Assembly (NCBI GenBank): GCA_965215925.1
Contig: CBDCEQ010000003.1
Coordinates: 1,426,001-1,490,000 of the forward strand
Source: JAAXGI01 sp965215925
GTDB taxonomy: Bacteria; Gemmatimonadota; Gemmatimonadetes; Longimicrobiales; Gaopeijiaceae
DNA: 64,000 nt
Reading direction: 5' to 3'
The stretch's first letter is position 1; every line of letters starts with the position of its first letter. Of this stretch, positions 53,843 through 62,524 are shown piece by piece. The notes below the pieces were generated by a model that ran no database searches, had not been told where the DNA came from, and was given only the letters and a program-made list of their open reading frames with translations. The position numbers and the translations under genes were made by a program.

Positions 53843-54832
53843 ATGGACCCCGAGTCTCCTGGCACCGGAGTGGACCCCAGCTCGGAAGGAGTGTTGGATC
53901 CACCCCTCCTCCACTATCAGGTTTTCGGACATTGCCTTGCATCCGAGATTCCCTTTCCAGAACTGAGGACGATGGATCCACAATCTCCTCGTTGGATCTT
54001 CAACCTGATGTCGCGCGAGGAAGTGTCGTCCGGGGGTGTATTCTTGGGCGAGGAGTCTCTTTACGGGGAGGTATCCGCGCGCCTGTACCGGCACCCGTCC
54101 GGCCATCGGATCGAAGTCGACGACACGGGCGTCTACGACGTAACTGCCGAACGCGATCAAATCCGATGGGCCCCAAACGCTCCGCCATGGTGGGACTTCG
54201 GCCGAGGGCATCTCCTGGGTCGGGTCCTCTCCACCGTGATGCACTTCTCTGGCATGCTCGTCCTACACGGAAGCGCCGTTCTGACTAAGGACGGGGTCAT
54301 CGCTTTCCTTGGACCCAAGGGGGCTGGAAAATCAACTCTCGCCCTGGCCCTGACGTCCGCAGGAGCGCGGTTTGTGACGGACGATACTCTGGCTGTGGCG
54401 ATGGGGTCTACGTGCTCAGTTTTTCCGGGGGTTCAGAGCCCGAGACTGGAGCCCGGTACCGCGAAGCTGCTTGGCCTCGACCCCGGGGCGGTGGGCCGCG
54501 ATGGAAAGCTGACGACGCCTTTGCTTCCAGCGAGCTCATCGGCCAGGAGCCCCGCGCGGCTGGCCGCGATCTATCTGCTACAGCCAGCGCAGTCTGGCGT
54601 CTCGGGGGTAATCCTTGAGCGAGGGGAGGTTGGCGACGCCCGCGCGACGGTTTCAGTCGTCGGGCACGCAAAGATTGGAGCCATGTTGGGGCCCGGCGAG
54701 GCAGCGACCCTCCTCGATCGCTCCGCCTCGCTCGCTCAGTCCGTGTCGGTACAAATGCTTCTAATTCACCGTGCGACCGATCGGCTCGAGCGCGCAGCGG
54801 CAGAGATCCTCGACTGGCACGGGGTGCCCTGA
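53843..54832 (+). CDS. HPr-kinase-like enzyme of the lasso cluster
   Basis: A protein of about 329 residues with a Walker A FLGPKGAGKSTLAL near residue 155 and the HprK-type FVTDDTLAV after it, preceded by VLHGSAVLTKDGVIAF. In lasso clusters such kinases phosphorylate the C-terminal Ser of the precursor (known for paeninodin-type systems). The precursor here ends in Ser. ATG at 53843, 11 bases after the B2 end, follows GAGGCGAG; the frame is open further upstream. Confidence 0.87.
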   Translation: MDPESPGTGVDPSSEGVLDPPLLHYQVFGHCLASEIPFPELRTMDPQSPRWIFNLMSREEVSSGGVFLGEESLYGEVSARLYRHPSGHRIEVDDTGVYDVTAERDQIRWAPNAPPWWDFGRGHLLGRVLSTVMHFSGMLVLHGSAVLTKDGVIAFLGPKGAGKSTLALALTSAGARFVTDDTLAVAMGSTCSVFPGVQSPRLEPGTAKLLGLDPGAVGRDGKLTTPLLPASSSARSPARLAAIYLLQPAQSGVSGVILERGEVGDARATVSVVGHAKIGAMLGPGEAATLLDRSASLAQSVSVQMLLIHRATDRLERAAAEILDWHGVP

Positions 54833-54894
54833 CCGGTATAGGACAGGGGATCGGCCCGTGCTCGGCCCCCGGGGAACGGGCTCACGCGCGCGCT

Positions 54895-56103
54895 TCAGGC
54901 TCCCACCCACCACAATGCTAGAATCTGTCGTGAGTACGCGAGAAGCCCCTGTAGCCGAGTAGCCCAGCTCTCCCTCGTCGATGAGCCCGCGGCGAGCGGT
55001 CGCGTGTGTTCTCCGGTTGGCCATCGCTCAGCCCCCGTCCATGGCCGTCCTGCCCCGTGACCGCTCGCCCCAGGGCCAATCGCAACCGACCATAGGAACC
55101 GCCTCAGGCCGCGTGTCCCGGGAAACTCCCGCCTTGAGAGAGCCTCCGACGTCAGATGACTAAGAAGGGGGCGCCTGAGGAGGGAGCGTCCGGGAAGGGG
55201 CCCAGAAGATCGGTTGAGGTGAGTCATCAGCCGCTCGGGCAGTGAGCGTCGCGTCAGCCCATTGAGAAGAGAGAGGGTCCAATAAACACATGTCGTACCC
55301 CTTGCTTCATGAGCCAGCTCTGCAAACCTCCGTTCGTCGAGCTCGGGATGGGCGAGAAGTGCATCCAAGTCTCGAACCATCCTCCAGGTGCCCATCCGGA
55401 AGCTGTGGGACCACGCGAAGTGCAGACACGTGTGGAGGAGTTGGTGCTCCGGTGTCGGTACCAGGACTCCGGAGCCCGAACTGAGAGGTACCGCCTGCCT
55501 CCACACGTCCTTCGCCGAAAAGGCGAAGGGGTTCCAGCGCGGGAAAAGGTCTGTGTGGATCTCGAGACCAAAGCCTAGTCCGTCCCCCGCCTTTAGGGGG
55601 AGGAGATGCTGCATGTCGATGTACATCCCGGGCTCGAAGCCCTCGCCACGTTCGACCCAATCCAGGCCGACAGCCAGGGAGAAAGCCGTTGCGGCTTGAT
55701 CGTCGCGCACGAGAAGGTCCAGGTCGCTCATCGGACGTTCGCGAAGGCTTCCGAGCGTCTGCAGGGCAATCCCTGCACCCTTCAAGAGGACGATCTGGAT
55801 GCCCTGGTCTTGCAAAAGGTCAATGAGCGAGTCCAAGCGCTCCTCAAGCGTGGACATCCGGAATTCCTCCACCAGACCAATTCTCTCGAGCGCCTCCAGG
55901 TGTTCAGGCGGGACGGTGTCCACACCAAGCGACTTGAGCCGGCGGACAAGAACCGACGTCGCTTGCTCCCTGCCGGCCAGCGCGACTACCCAAGGCCATC
56001 GAAGCTCCCTTCGTGATAGCCGGCGAATACGATCGTCAGCCCATTCACCTGCTGCACAAAGCAGGACGAGCTGAAGTTCCGATGCGTATCTGGCCTCTGT
56101 CAT
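54895..56103 (-). CDS. Nucleotidyltransferase-family protein of the lasso cluster
   Basis: This 402-residue protein contains IVLLKGAGIALQTLGSLRERPMSDLDLLV with the GxA and Asp-x-Asp pattern of the nucleotidyltransferase fold seen beside lasso-peptide genes. It is convergent with the kinase gene. In pseudomycoidin-type clusters a related protein acts after the kinase on the phosphorylated peptide. The last 80 residues are Gly/Arg/Pro-rich and unlike the core, so the true C-terminus is uncertain. Confidence 0.78.
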   Translation of the reverse strand: MTEARYASELQLVLLCAAGEWADDRIRRLSRRELRWPWVVALAGREQATSVLVRRLKSLGVDTVPPEHLEALERIGLVEEFRMSTLEERLDSLIDLLQDQGIQIVLLKGAGIALQTLGSLRERPMSDLDLLVRDDQAATAFSLAVGLDWVERGEGFEPGMYIDMQHLLPLKAGDGLGFGLEIHTDLFPRWNPFAFSAKDVWRQAVPLSSGSGVLVPTPEHQLLHTCLHFAWSHSFRMGTWRMVRDLDALLAHPELDERRFAELAHEARGTTCVYWTLSLLNGLTRRSLPERLMTHLNRSSGPLPGRSLLRRPLLSHLTSEALSRREFPGTRGLRRFLWSVAIGPGASGHGAGRPWTGAERWPTGEHTRPLAAGSSTRESWATRLQGLLAYSRQILALWWVGA

Positions 56104-56282
56104 GGTCGGGGCGAATCCCGCTTAGTGTGCAGCAGCCTCGTGGTCATAGGAAACATACGTTCCGAGCCCATGAATTGACCAGACCTGAAACGGCAGAGGA
56201 TGCGCGACCACACCCCCTCACAAGAGATATCTTCGGAGCATAAGGGGTTCCGAGCCGCAGCGGCCTCGAACTCGACAACTTA

Positions 56283-56336
56283 TTCTGTCATATATGAATA
56301 GATAGGTCTTTAGTTGTATAATATTTTTTGACAGAA
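56283..56336 (+). promoter_or_regulatory. AT-rich promoter with an inverted-repeat operator
   Basis: TTCTGTCA (56283-56290) and TGACAGAA (56329-56336) form a perfect inverted repeat. TATAAT at 56317-56322 between them is a consensus -10. The region is much more AT-rich than its surroundings and ends 27 bases before the regulator's ATG, consistent with autoregulation. Confidence 0.65.
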
Positions 56337-56362
56337 ATAAATGTCTTCACTATTCTCCCACG

Positions 56363-56998
56363 ATGGCAACCTCGATCTCGGAACCAACCCCACACTTGGC
56401 GCCAGTTGCCTTTGTTCGACACCGAGAACAGGCGCGCTCCCTGCTCGACCCGCTTCGAAGAGAGATTCTGCATCAGTTGAAGGACCCTGGCTCAGCGAGC
56501 ACGGTTGCAGACGCACTCTCTCTCCCGCGCCAACGGGTTAACTACCATGTGCGTGAACTGGAGAGTCAGGAACTCCTGCGGCATGTAGAGGATCGGCGTA
56601 AGGGCAACTGCGTCGAGAGAGTCGTTCGGGCTACCGCCGGCCGGTACGTCATCGATCCGTCGATCCTAAGTGATTCCGAGTCAAGGGCGCCGGACACCGG
56701 AGAGTCAAGACTCTCATACTCCACTGAGGACTTGGTCGCAGCAGCGAATCGAACCCTGAGTGACTTGGCCGAACTCCTAGAACCGGACCAGGGTGTGGCG
56801 GAACGTCTTCCAACTCTTAGCCTCGAGGCCCATATCCGGTTTCGGTCGCCCGACGAGGAGGGAGAGTTCGCCAAGTCGATCCGGGAAGTGCTCGATCGGA
56901 TGACCCGGCGCTACCATGACGCGAGCGCCCATGGGGGACGTGATTTCCGCCTCACCCTGGGGGGCCACCTGGACCCAGGCGTGGTAGAGGGGGACTAG
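56363..56998 (+). CDS. Winged-helix (ArsR-like) transcriptional regulator
   Basis: This 211-residue protein has an HTH region ARSLLDPLRREILHQLKDPGSASTVADALSLPRQRVNYHVRELESQELLRHVEDRRKG cut here only for description: helix, turn (ADALSLPRQ) and recognition helix (RVNYHVRELES), followed by a basic wing. The C-terminal 120 residues are of unknown function and could bind a ligand. No metal-binding Cys set is seen, so it is not a classical metal sensor. The inverted repeat upstream is its most likely operator. Confidence 0.85.
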   Translation: MATSISEPTPHLAPVAFVRHREQARSLLDPLRREILHQLKDPGSASTVADALSLPRQRVNYHVRELESQELLRHVEDRRKGNCVERVVRATAGRYVIDPSILSDSESRAPDTGESRLSYSTEDLVAAANRTLSDLAELLEPDQGVAERLPTLSLEAHIRFRSPDEEGEFAKSIREVLDRMTRRYHDASAHGGRDFRLTLGGHLDPGVVEGD

Positions 56999-57104
56999 CG
57001 CGACCAGAAAAGTTCGTAGCCAAGCGCGAGGTTGCGCAAATGGCTCCTCTGCGCATGTTGAGCCTTCGATATCTGAGAGGGCGTTCAGCCAGATAGGAGT
57101 CTCG

Positions 57105-58004
57105 ATGACTTCACCGCACGAATCGATTGGCTTCATCGGCCTAGGGATCATGGGCCGAGGCATGGTTCAGAATCTTCTCGAAGCCGGGTTCCGCGTCAGG
57201 GTTTGGAACCGGACCGCCGAGAGAATGACCGGACTCGTCAACGCCGGGGCCGAAGCGGGATCGGATCCTGCGGATGTGGCTGCTCAAACAGACATCGCTA
57301 TCACGTGTGTGAGCGACACACCTGACGTGGAGGCAGTCATCCTAGGTGATCGGGGTGTCTTGGCCGGATCGGACCCTGGATCGCTCGTTGTCGACATGAG
57401 TACGATCAGCCCGAGCGTGACCCGAGACATCGCGGCGCAGCTTCTCGACTCCGACGTTCAGATGTTGGACGCGCCGATCAGCGGCGGAAGCGAGGGTGCC
57501 GCCAAGGGAACGCTAAGCATCATGGTCGGGGGCGCTCCCGAACACGTTGCGCGAGCCATGCCCGCGTTTGAGGCCATGGGGAAGACCATCACTCACGTCG
57601 GTCCCATCGGTGCAGGTCAGACAGTGAAGCTGGTGAATCAAATCGTCGTGGTTGTGAATATGCTCGCTGCGGCCGAAGGCCTGCTCTTTGCGCAGGCAGC
57701 CGGGGTCGATTTGGAGAAAACCTTGGATGCGATCACGGGCGGTGCCGCAGGAAGTTGGATGCTTGCGAACCGAGGCCCGCAGGTGGTAGCGAGGGACTGG
57801 AGACCTGGGTTCATGATCGACCTCCAACAAAAGGATCTACGGCTCGCGCTCGAGGCTGCGGACGAAATGGGCGTGCCGCTGCTCGGCACCGGTACCGTGT
57901 TTCAGCTGTACCGGACGCTTCAAAAGGCGGGATTGGGAAGAGAGGGGAATCATGGACTGGCGAAAGCGCTCGAGAATCTTGCCGGGTTCCAGATCGGGGA
58001 GTAG
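57105..58004 (+). CDS. 3-hydroxyisobutyrate dehydrogenase-family oxidoreductase
   Basis: This 299-residue NAD(P)-dependent enzyme has IGFIGLGIMGRGMVQNLLEAG (dinucleotide-binding Gly motif), DAPISGGSEGAAKGTLSIMVGG (substrate region) and GQTVKLVNQIVVVV with the catalytic Lys. Members reduce or oxidise beta-hydroxyacids such as tartronate semialdehyde or 3-hydroxyisobutyrate; the substrate cannot be set. AGGAG precedes ATG at the right distance. Confidence 0.93.
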   Translation: MTSPHESIGFIGLGIMGRGMVQNLLEAGFRVRVWNRTAERMTGLVNAGAEAGSDPADVAAQTDIAITCVSDTPDVEAVILGDRGVLAGSDPGSLVVDMSTISPSVTRDIAAQLLDSDVQMLDAPISGGSEGAAKGTLSIMVGGAPEHVARAMPAFEAMGKTITHVGPIGAGQTVKLVNQIVVVVNMLAAAEGLLFAQAAGVDLEKTLDAITGGAAGSWMLANRGPQVVARDWRPGFMIDLQQKDLRLALEAADEMGVPLLGTGTVFQLYRTLQKAGLGREGNHGLAKALENLAGFQIGE

Positions 58005-58054
58005 GTCCGCGCCACTGCTGAGTGGCGAACGTTGCTTCGGCCGTCCGGACTGCC

Positions 58055-59383
58055 CTAGCGACCCCTCTCTCTCAACGTGACTTGGACCCCGATCTCCTGT
58101 CCATCGCGGAGGAGAGTCGCCTGAACCTCGGTTCCTGGTTCGAGAGCCTGGAGGGCGTCGGTGAGAACGTACAGGTCTGCGATCTCGAAGGAACCGAGCC
58201 GGATCAGGATGTCTCCGGCCTGCAGTCCAGCCTCCTCTGCGGGAGACCCACCAGACACACCGCTCAAGCGCACACCAAAATCTACAGGGGCGAAGTCGGG
58301 CACCGTGCCAAGATAGGCCCCGTAGCCTCCGGTCTGCTCTTCGGGTGGCGTACCGGCACCGGCAACGTAGGTCGGAGCCACAGCGCCGTTCGCGACGATT
58401 TGTAGCACCCCGGCGACAAGCCCCGTCACACGATCAAGCCCTTCTTGATCCAGGAGTTCCCACTCATCCGAGGGGCGATGGTACTCGCCATGAACATTCG
58501 TGAAGAAGTGCAGAACAGGCACTTCCCGTGCGTAGAACGAAGTGTGATCACTGGGGCCAAACCCGTCAGGCGAGCGAGCCAAGGCGATCCCTAACGACGC
58601 CTCCAACGAATCGAGGATCGGGTCCCACTCCTCGGCCGTCCCCGTCCCATTTACGATGAGCGGGTCACTCCCCAGTCTCCCGATCATGTCCACGTTCAGC
58701 ATGGCAACCGTGCGGTCCAGGGGGAGCGCTGGCTCTTGGGCGTAACGCGCCGAGCCCAGCAAACCGAATTCTTCTCCGGAGAACGTGACGAAAACCACCG
58801 ACCGTGCCGGCGGTGATACCGCCATTGCCTCTGCGACCGCAAGCAGAGCGCCAACGCCCGAGGCATTGTCATCGGCCCCATTGTGGATGTCGTCATCGCC
58901 ATCTTCCGGCCCGGCTAGAGAGCCAAAGATCTCACCGTGCCCGAGGTGGTCGTGATGCGCACCCAGCACCACCGCCTCCGCGCGAAGGTTGGGGTCCGAA
59001 CCCTCAAGGATCCCAACTACATTCGTTCCTGTGCCTGCAGGTGCGTGAGCGTTCACCGCGCTCTGCAGCTCGATGGATTGGAGGTAGCTCCCGCGGTCAC
59101 CTCCCGGCATCAGCCCGATTCTTTCGAACTCTTCAGCGATGTACCGAGTTGCACAGCGTTCTCCCATGCTCCCGGATAACCGACCCTCCAAAGCATCGTC
59201 CGCGAGGTATCGGACGGCCGCAGCGGGGTGGACTAGATCGCGTACGATCGGCGAGGGATCGGGACAGACGGGGGCCTGCTGGGCGCTCACTTGGGCCGCA
59301 AGGCAGAGCGTCAACACCCCTGTCGTCGCGAGCCCCGTGGGCAGGTGCTTGGGTGGGGACCCAGATCGCATCCTCATCATCAT
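58055..59383 (-). CDS. Secreted M28 aminopeptidase with C-terminal PDZ domain
   Basis: A protein of about 442 residues: signal peptide, HHDHLGHG (Zn His and Asp), HNGADDNASG, FSGEEFGLLGS, MLNVDMIGRL and YHRPSDEW hold the two-zinc site. The C-terminal PDZ domain (VRLSGVSGGSPAEEAGLQAGDILIRLG) would bind peptide termini. The start at 59383 overlaps the TolB-like stop as ATGATGA; the frame is open to 59404. A broken relative is at 23844-25378. Confidence 0.92.
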   Translation of the reverse strand: MMMRMRSGSPPKHLPTGLATTGVLTLCLAAQVSAQQAPVCPDPSPIVRDLVHPAAAVRYLADDALEGRLSGSMGERCATRYIAEEFERIGLMPGGDRGSYLQSIELQSAVNAHAPAGTGTNVVGILEGSDPNLRAEAVVLGAHHDHLGHGEIFGSLAGPEDGDDDIHNGADDNASGVGALLAVAEAMAVSPPARSVVFVTFSGEEFGLLGSARYAQEPALPLDRTVAMLNVDMIGRLGSDPLIVNGTGTAEEWDPILDSLEASLGIALARSPDGFGPSDHTSFYAREVPVLHFFTNVHGEYHRPSDEWELLDQEGLDRVTGLVAGVLQIVANGAVAPTYVAGAGTPPEEQTGGYGAYLGTVPDFAPVDFGVRLSGVSGGSPAEEAGLQAGDILIRLGSFEIADLYVLTDALQALEPGTEVQATLLRDGQEIGVQVTLRERGR

Positions 59384-60555
59384 TGCGAGGTTGTCTCGCT
59401 CCACTCGGCCAGGAAGACATTGATCTCTCCCGGCCCCGGAGCGCCTCTGTCCGACGCAAAGGCAAAGAGCCTCCCGTCTGGGCTGAACATCGGGAAACTG
59501 TTGAATCCCCCGCTCGCGGTTATCTGCCGAAGCCCGGTCCCATCAACGTTGATCGCGTAGAGATCGAAGGACCGCCCCGACGGGTCACCGGTGTTCGAGC
59601 TAAAGACGATTTGCCTCCCGTTGGGGTGAAAGAACGGCGCAAAGTTCGACGACCCATTGTCGGTGACTTGGCGCTTGTTAGATCCATCGGCGTCCATCAC
59701 GAAGACTTCGAGCCTTCCGCCTCGGACAAGGTTCTGACTCAAGAGGGTCTCGTAGTCGGAAAGCTCTTCGTCATTTCTTGGAAGAAACGCTCGGTAGACG
59801 ATCTGTGTGCCGTCCCCCGAGAAGAACGCACCGCCCTCGTATCCCAGGTCGTCCGTGAGCTGTCGCGGGTTGGATCCATCCGCGTCCATTGCCCAAATCT
59901 CCAGATCTCCGCTTCGCATCGAAGTGAAGACAATCGTGCCTCCGTCAGGAGAGATGGTGGCCTCGGCGTCGTACCCAGCTGCGTCGGTAAGCTGGGAGAC
60001 CTCCCCAGTCGTCAGATCTCGGGTGAATACCTCGTAATCGAAGAGACCCCAGACATAGCCTTGGCTTCGATCAGGCGCCGGCGGACATTGCTCGCTCACC
60101 AAATGAGTGGAGCTGAAGAGGATGAGATCTCGACCAGGGAAGTGGTATCCGCAGGTGGTTCGGCCTTCCCCCGTCGAGACAAGCTGGAGATCTGAGCCGT
60201 CCAGATTCATGGTATACATTTGGTCGCACTCGCTCACACCAGGCCAAGTCGACTGGAAGATCAGCCGTCCTCCGTCTGCCGAAAAATACGCTTCTGCGTT
60301 CGTGCCACCGTGGGTAAGCTGGCTCAGCGCTGAAAAGCTGTCTTCACCGGGAAAGGGGTCCACGGTTTCGGCGCCCGTCCATTCCCCTGCCGGCGTCGAA
60401 CCAGTCCAGATAGCCTCAGCATCAGCCGGGAGCTCTCCACCGAGGGCATCGCCTTCAGGATCGGGAGCCCCACACCCCACCAGGGTCCAAAAAACTCCTG
60501 CGACTGCTATGTAGGTGACGCCCCATCGGGCATCGGAAGGTATGGACCAGGTCAT
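59380..60555 (-). CDS. TolB-like beta-propeller lipoprotein
   Basis: A protein of about 391 residues with a lipobox LVGCG near residue 25, then repeated blades with SPDGG-type turns (YFSADGGRLIFQS, ISPDGGTIVFTSMRSGD, FFSGDGTQIVYRA, FHPNGRQIVFSSNTGD, FSPDGRLFAFASDRG), the PD40 repeat pattern of TolB-like propellers. GGAG 6 bases before ATG at 60555 supports this start. It is coupled to the M28 peptidase gene and probably lies in the cell envelope. Confidence 0.9.
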   Translation of the reverse strand: MTWSIPSDARWGVTYIAVAGVFWTLVGCGAPDPEGDALGGELPADAEAIWTGSTPAGEWTGAETVDPFPGEDSFSALSQLTHGGTNAEAYFSADGGRLIFQSTWPGVSECDQMYTMNLDGSDLQLVSTGEGRTTCGYHFPGRDLILFSSTHLVSEQCPPAPDRSQGYVWGLFDYEVFTRDLTTGEVSQLTDAAGYDAEATISPDGGTIVFTSMRSGDLEIWAMDADGSNPRQLTDDLGYEGGAFFSGDGTQIVYRAFLPRNDEELSDYETLLSQNLVRGGRLEVFVMDADGSNKRQVTDNGSSNFAPFFHPNGRQIVFSSNTGDPSGRSFDLYAINVDGTGLRQITASGGFNSFPMFSPDGRLFAFASDRGAPGPGEINVFLAEWSETTSQ

Positions 60556-60654
60556 TTCAGGCTCCGTCATCCGAGTTCGCACATCCGGCCAACATACCAC
60601 TGAGAGAATCCAGGTGAAACCTCTATAGCGCCCCTACGCCCACCGTACGAGGGC

Positions 60655-61779
60655 TTAGGGAAGTGCGTGATTTTCGAAGAACATCCAGGCTTCGGCGGCG
60701 GCAGAGAGCAGTGTTGTAGACGTTCCGACCAACTCCTCACGCGCTGGAGAGAGGAGAACTCCCGGCCACCCATGGCCTACCCCATGCAATCGCCAGTGAA
60801 TCACTGGCGCCCCGGTCTCGCATGGATCCCACGTCAGCCTCTCCGCTCGGTGTCCTTCGTTTGGCGTTCCGCTCCCCCCTCTCGCTCCTCCCCGATCTGA
60901 GGCTGGACCGCACATCCGTTTCGAGCCACCCATGCCAAAATCCCGTCCATCGCGGGCTGATGGAGAACCTGCCCACCACCGATCGGAAAGGGTGGTCCAA
61001 GCCCCCCTTCATATAGGGCCCCCGGGGTCGTCTACACTATGGATGTGGAGGAGTGGAACAGCTCGGCTCGGCGAAAACTCGTTCTGCATCATGGCTCCGG
61101 CAACTGGGGCTATGGCTGCCACCCGCTCGGCGGCTTCGGCCGCAATCCGGTACGCCATGATGCCTCCGTTTGAATGCCCCGTGAAGTAGACACGACGTGA
61201 GTCCACCTCGGTCCGCGAATCCAGATCGTCCACCACCGCCACGAGGAATCCGACGTCATCCACGTCCTGTTCCAAAGCGAACCCGCAACAATCCGTGCCC
61301 GTGTTCCAGGTCAGGAGCGTGCGAGGAAGGCCGCCGGTGCCGGCCGGATAGACCGCGATGAATCCTGCGGCGTCGGCCACCTCATCAACCCCGTTCTCCG
61401 ACTTGAACTGTTCGGGGTTGCCACCGCCGCCGTGAAGCGCCAAGACCACAGGAAGAGGCTCCCCAGCCATGGCCTGAGGGGGCACATGCACCAAGAAGTA
61501 GCGGCTTCTGCTGTCGAAGGTCAGGGCAAACTCATGGTCTCCCGGCTCGAGGATCTCGGGAGACTCGAGACCGCTACCCTCGGTCGGTCCTCCCCCGCAT
61601 CCGCCAAGAAGCACTGCCCCGAAGACCGTCGAGAGCGCGGACCGTCGGAGAAGAAACAGGGCGGTGGCTGCCCCGATCGGGTTCACTGCCAGAAATGTCT
61701 GTGGATCTGTGGCGATCGGATGCATCAACGAATATAGCCTTGCCGGGCCATGGGCCGTGGCATCACCTTTGGAGTCCAT
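60655..61779 (-). pseudogene. PHB-depolymerase/esterase-like lipoprotein with two frameshifts
   Basis: The 5' frame encodes a lipobox LLGGCGGG, VVLALHGGGGNPEQF (oxyanion region) and TGHSNGGIMAY (catalytic Ser), then stops in HSVDDPGGPI at 61009. A second frame continues ALYEGGLGPPFPIGGGQVLH through LAWVARNGCA, and a third, ending at 60655, has HGVGHGWPGV (catalytic His) and EAWMFFENHALP. The shifts lie at a GGGGG run near 61020 and between about 60840 and 60870. The three parts together make one esterase of the PHB-depolymerase/feruloyl-esterase type. The start codon is uncertain. Confidence 0.82.
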
Positions 61780-61828
61780 TTTTCAGAAACTTGCACTTGC
61801 TCGCGTCTTACCCAATAGGAGGTTCTTG

Positions 61829-62488
61829 ATGCGTTCCAACTCACGGGCAGTCCAACTGCTCACAATTGGCCTGGCAATCGCCCTCTCGGCCGAGCCGGCC
61901 GCGGCTGTTCAGGACAATCCCGCCCACACACACATTGGGCACGTCGCGACGGGATTCGGTCGGGCGCCGGACGGCGCGGGGCTCCTGCCCACCGCACGAG
62001 CGGAGGCAGAAACCGTGGTTCAGCACATAGCGTTTGCGGCCAGGGACGTGTCGAACCTGGAGTGGATGCAGACGCATGCTGCCCACGTTCTACACGCTGT
62101 GGATCCTAGCCAGGCGGGCGAAGGTCCAGGCCTCGGCTTCGGAGTCATCGCCGCCGCCGAAGGAGCTGCTCAGCACATCGGGCTCGCAGCGGGATCCGAT
62201 GGAGCGTCCGACGCAGTTCAGACCCATGCGAACCACATCGCGACCGCTTCAACCTCTGTCGCTGAACGTGCGGCAGAAATCGCGGAGCTCGCGGCCCAAG
62301 TGGCGGCGGCCAGTGACTACACGACGGCAGAGGGTCTGACCATGCGTATCCAGACCCTGGCCAACCAGCTCCTATCCGGCGTGGACGGGAACGGCGATGG
62401 AACGATCGGCTGGGGCGACGGCGAAGGTGGCATCGAACAGGCGGAAAGGCACTTGGGCCTCATGACGGCCGCCGAGGGCATCGAGTAG
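61829..62488 (+). CDS. Secreted His-rich repeat protein of unknown family
   Basis: This 219-residue protein has a signal peptide (QLLTIGLAIALSAEPAAA) and AGGAGG before the ATG at 61829. Two related segments are visible: VVQHIAFAAR...MQTHAAHVLHA and AAQHIGLAAG...VQTHANHIATA, with further His pairs in HTHIGHV and AERHLGLM. DGNGDGTIGWGDGEGG looks like a calcium-binding loop. Paired His residues suggest metal or heme binding, but there is no CxxCH. No family is recognised. Confidence 0.72.
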   Translation: MRSNSRAVQLLTIGLAIALSAEPAAAVQDNPAHTHIGHVATGFGRAPDGAGLLPTARAEAETVVQHIAFAARDVSNLEWMQTHAAHVLHAVDPSQAGEGPGLGFGVIAAAEGAAQHIGLAAGSDGASDAVQTHANHIATASTSVAERAAEIAELAAQVAAASDYTTAEGLTMRIQTLANQLLSGVDGNGDGTIGWGDGEGGIEQAERHLGLMTAAEGIE

Positions 62489-62524
62489 ACCTGCTGTTGT
62501 TTGGACTCTGCCGGTCCTCGGCCG

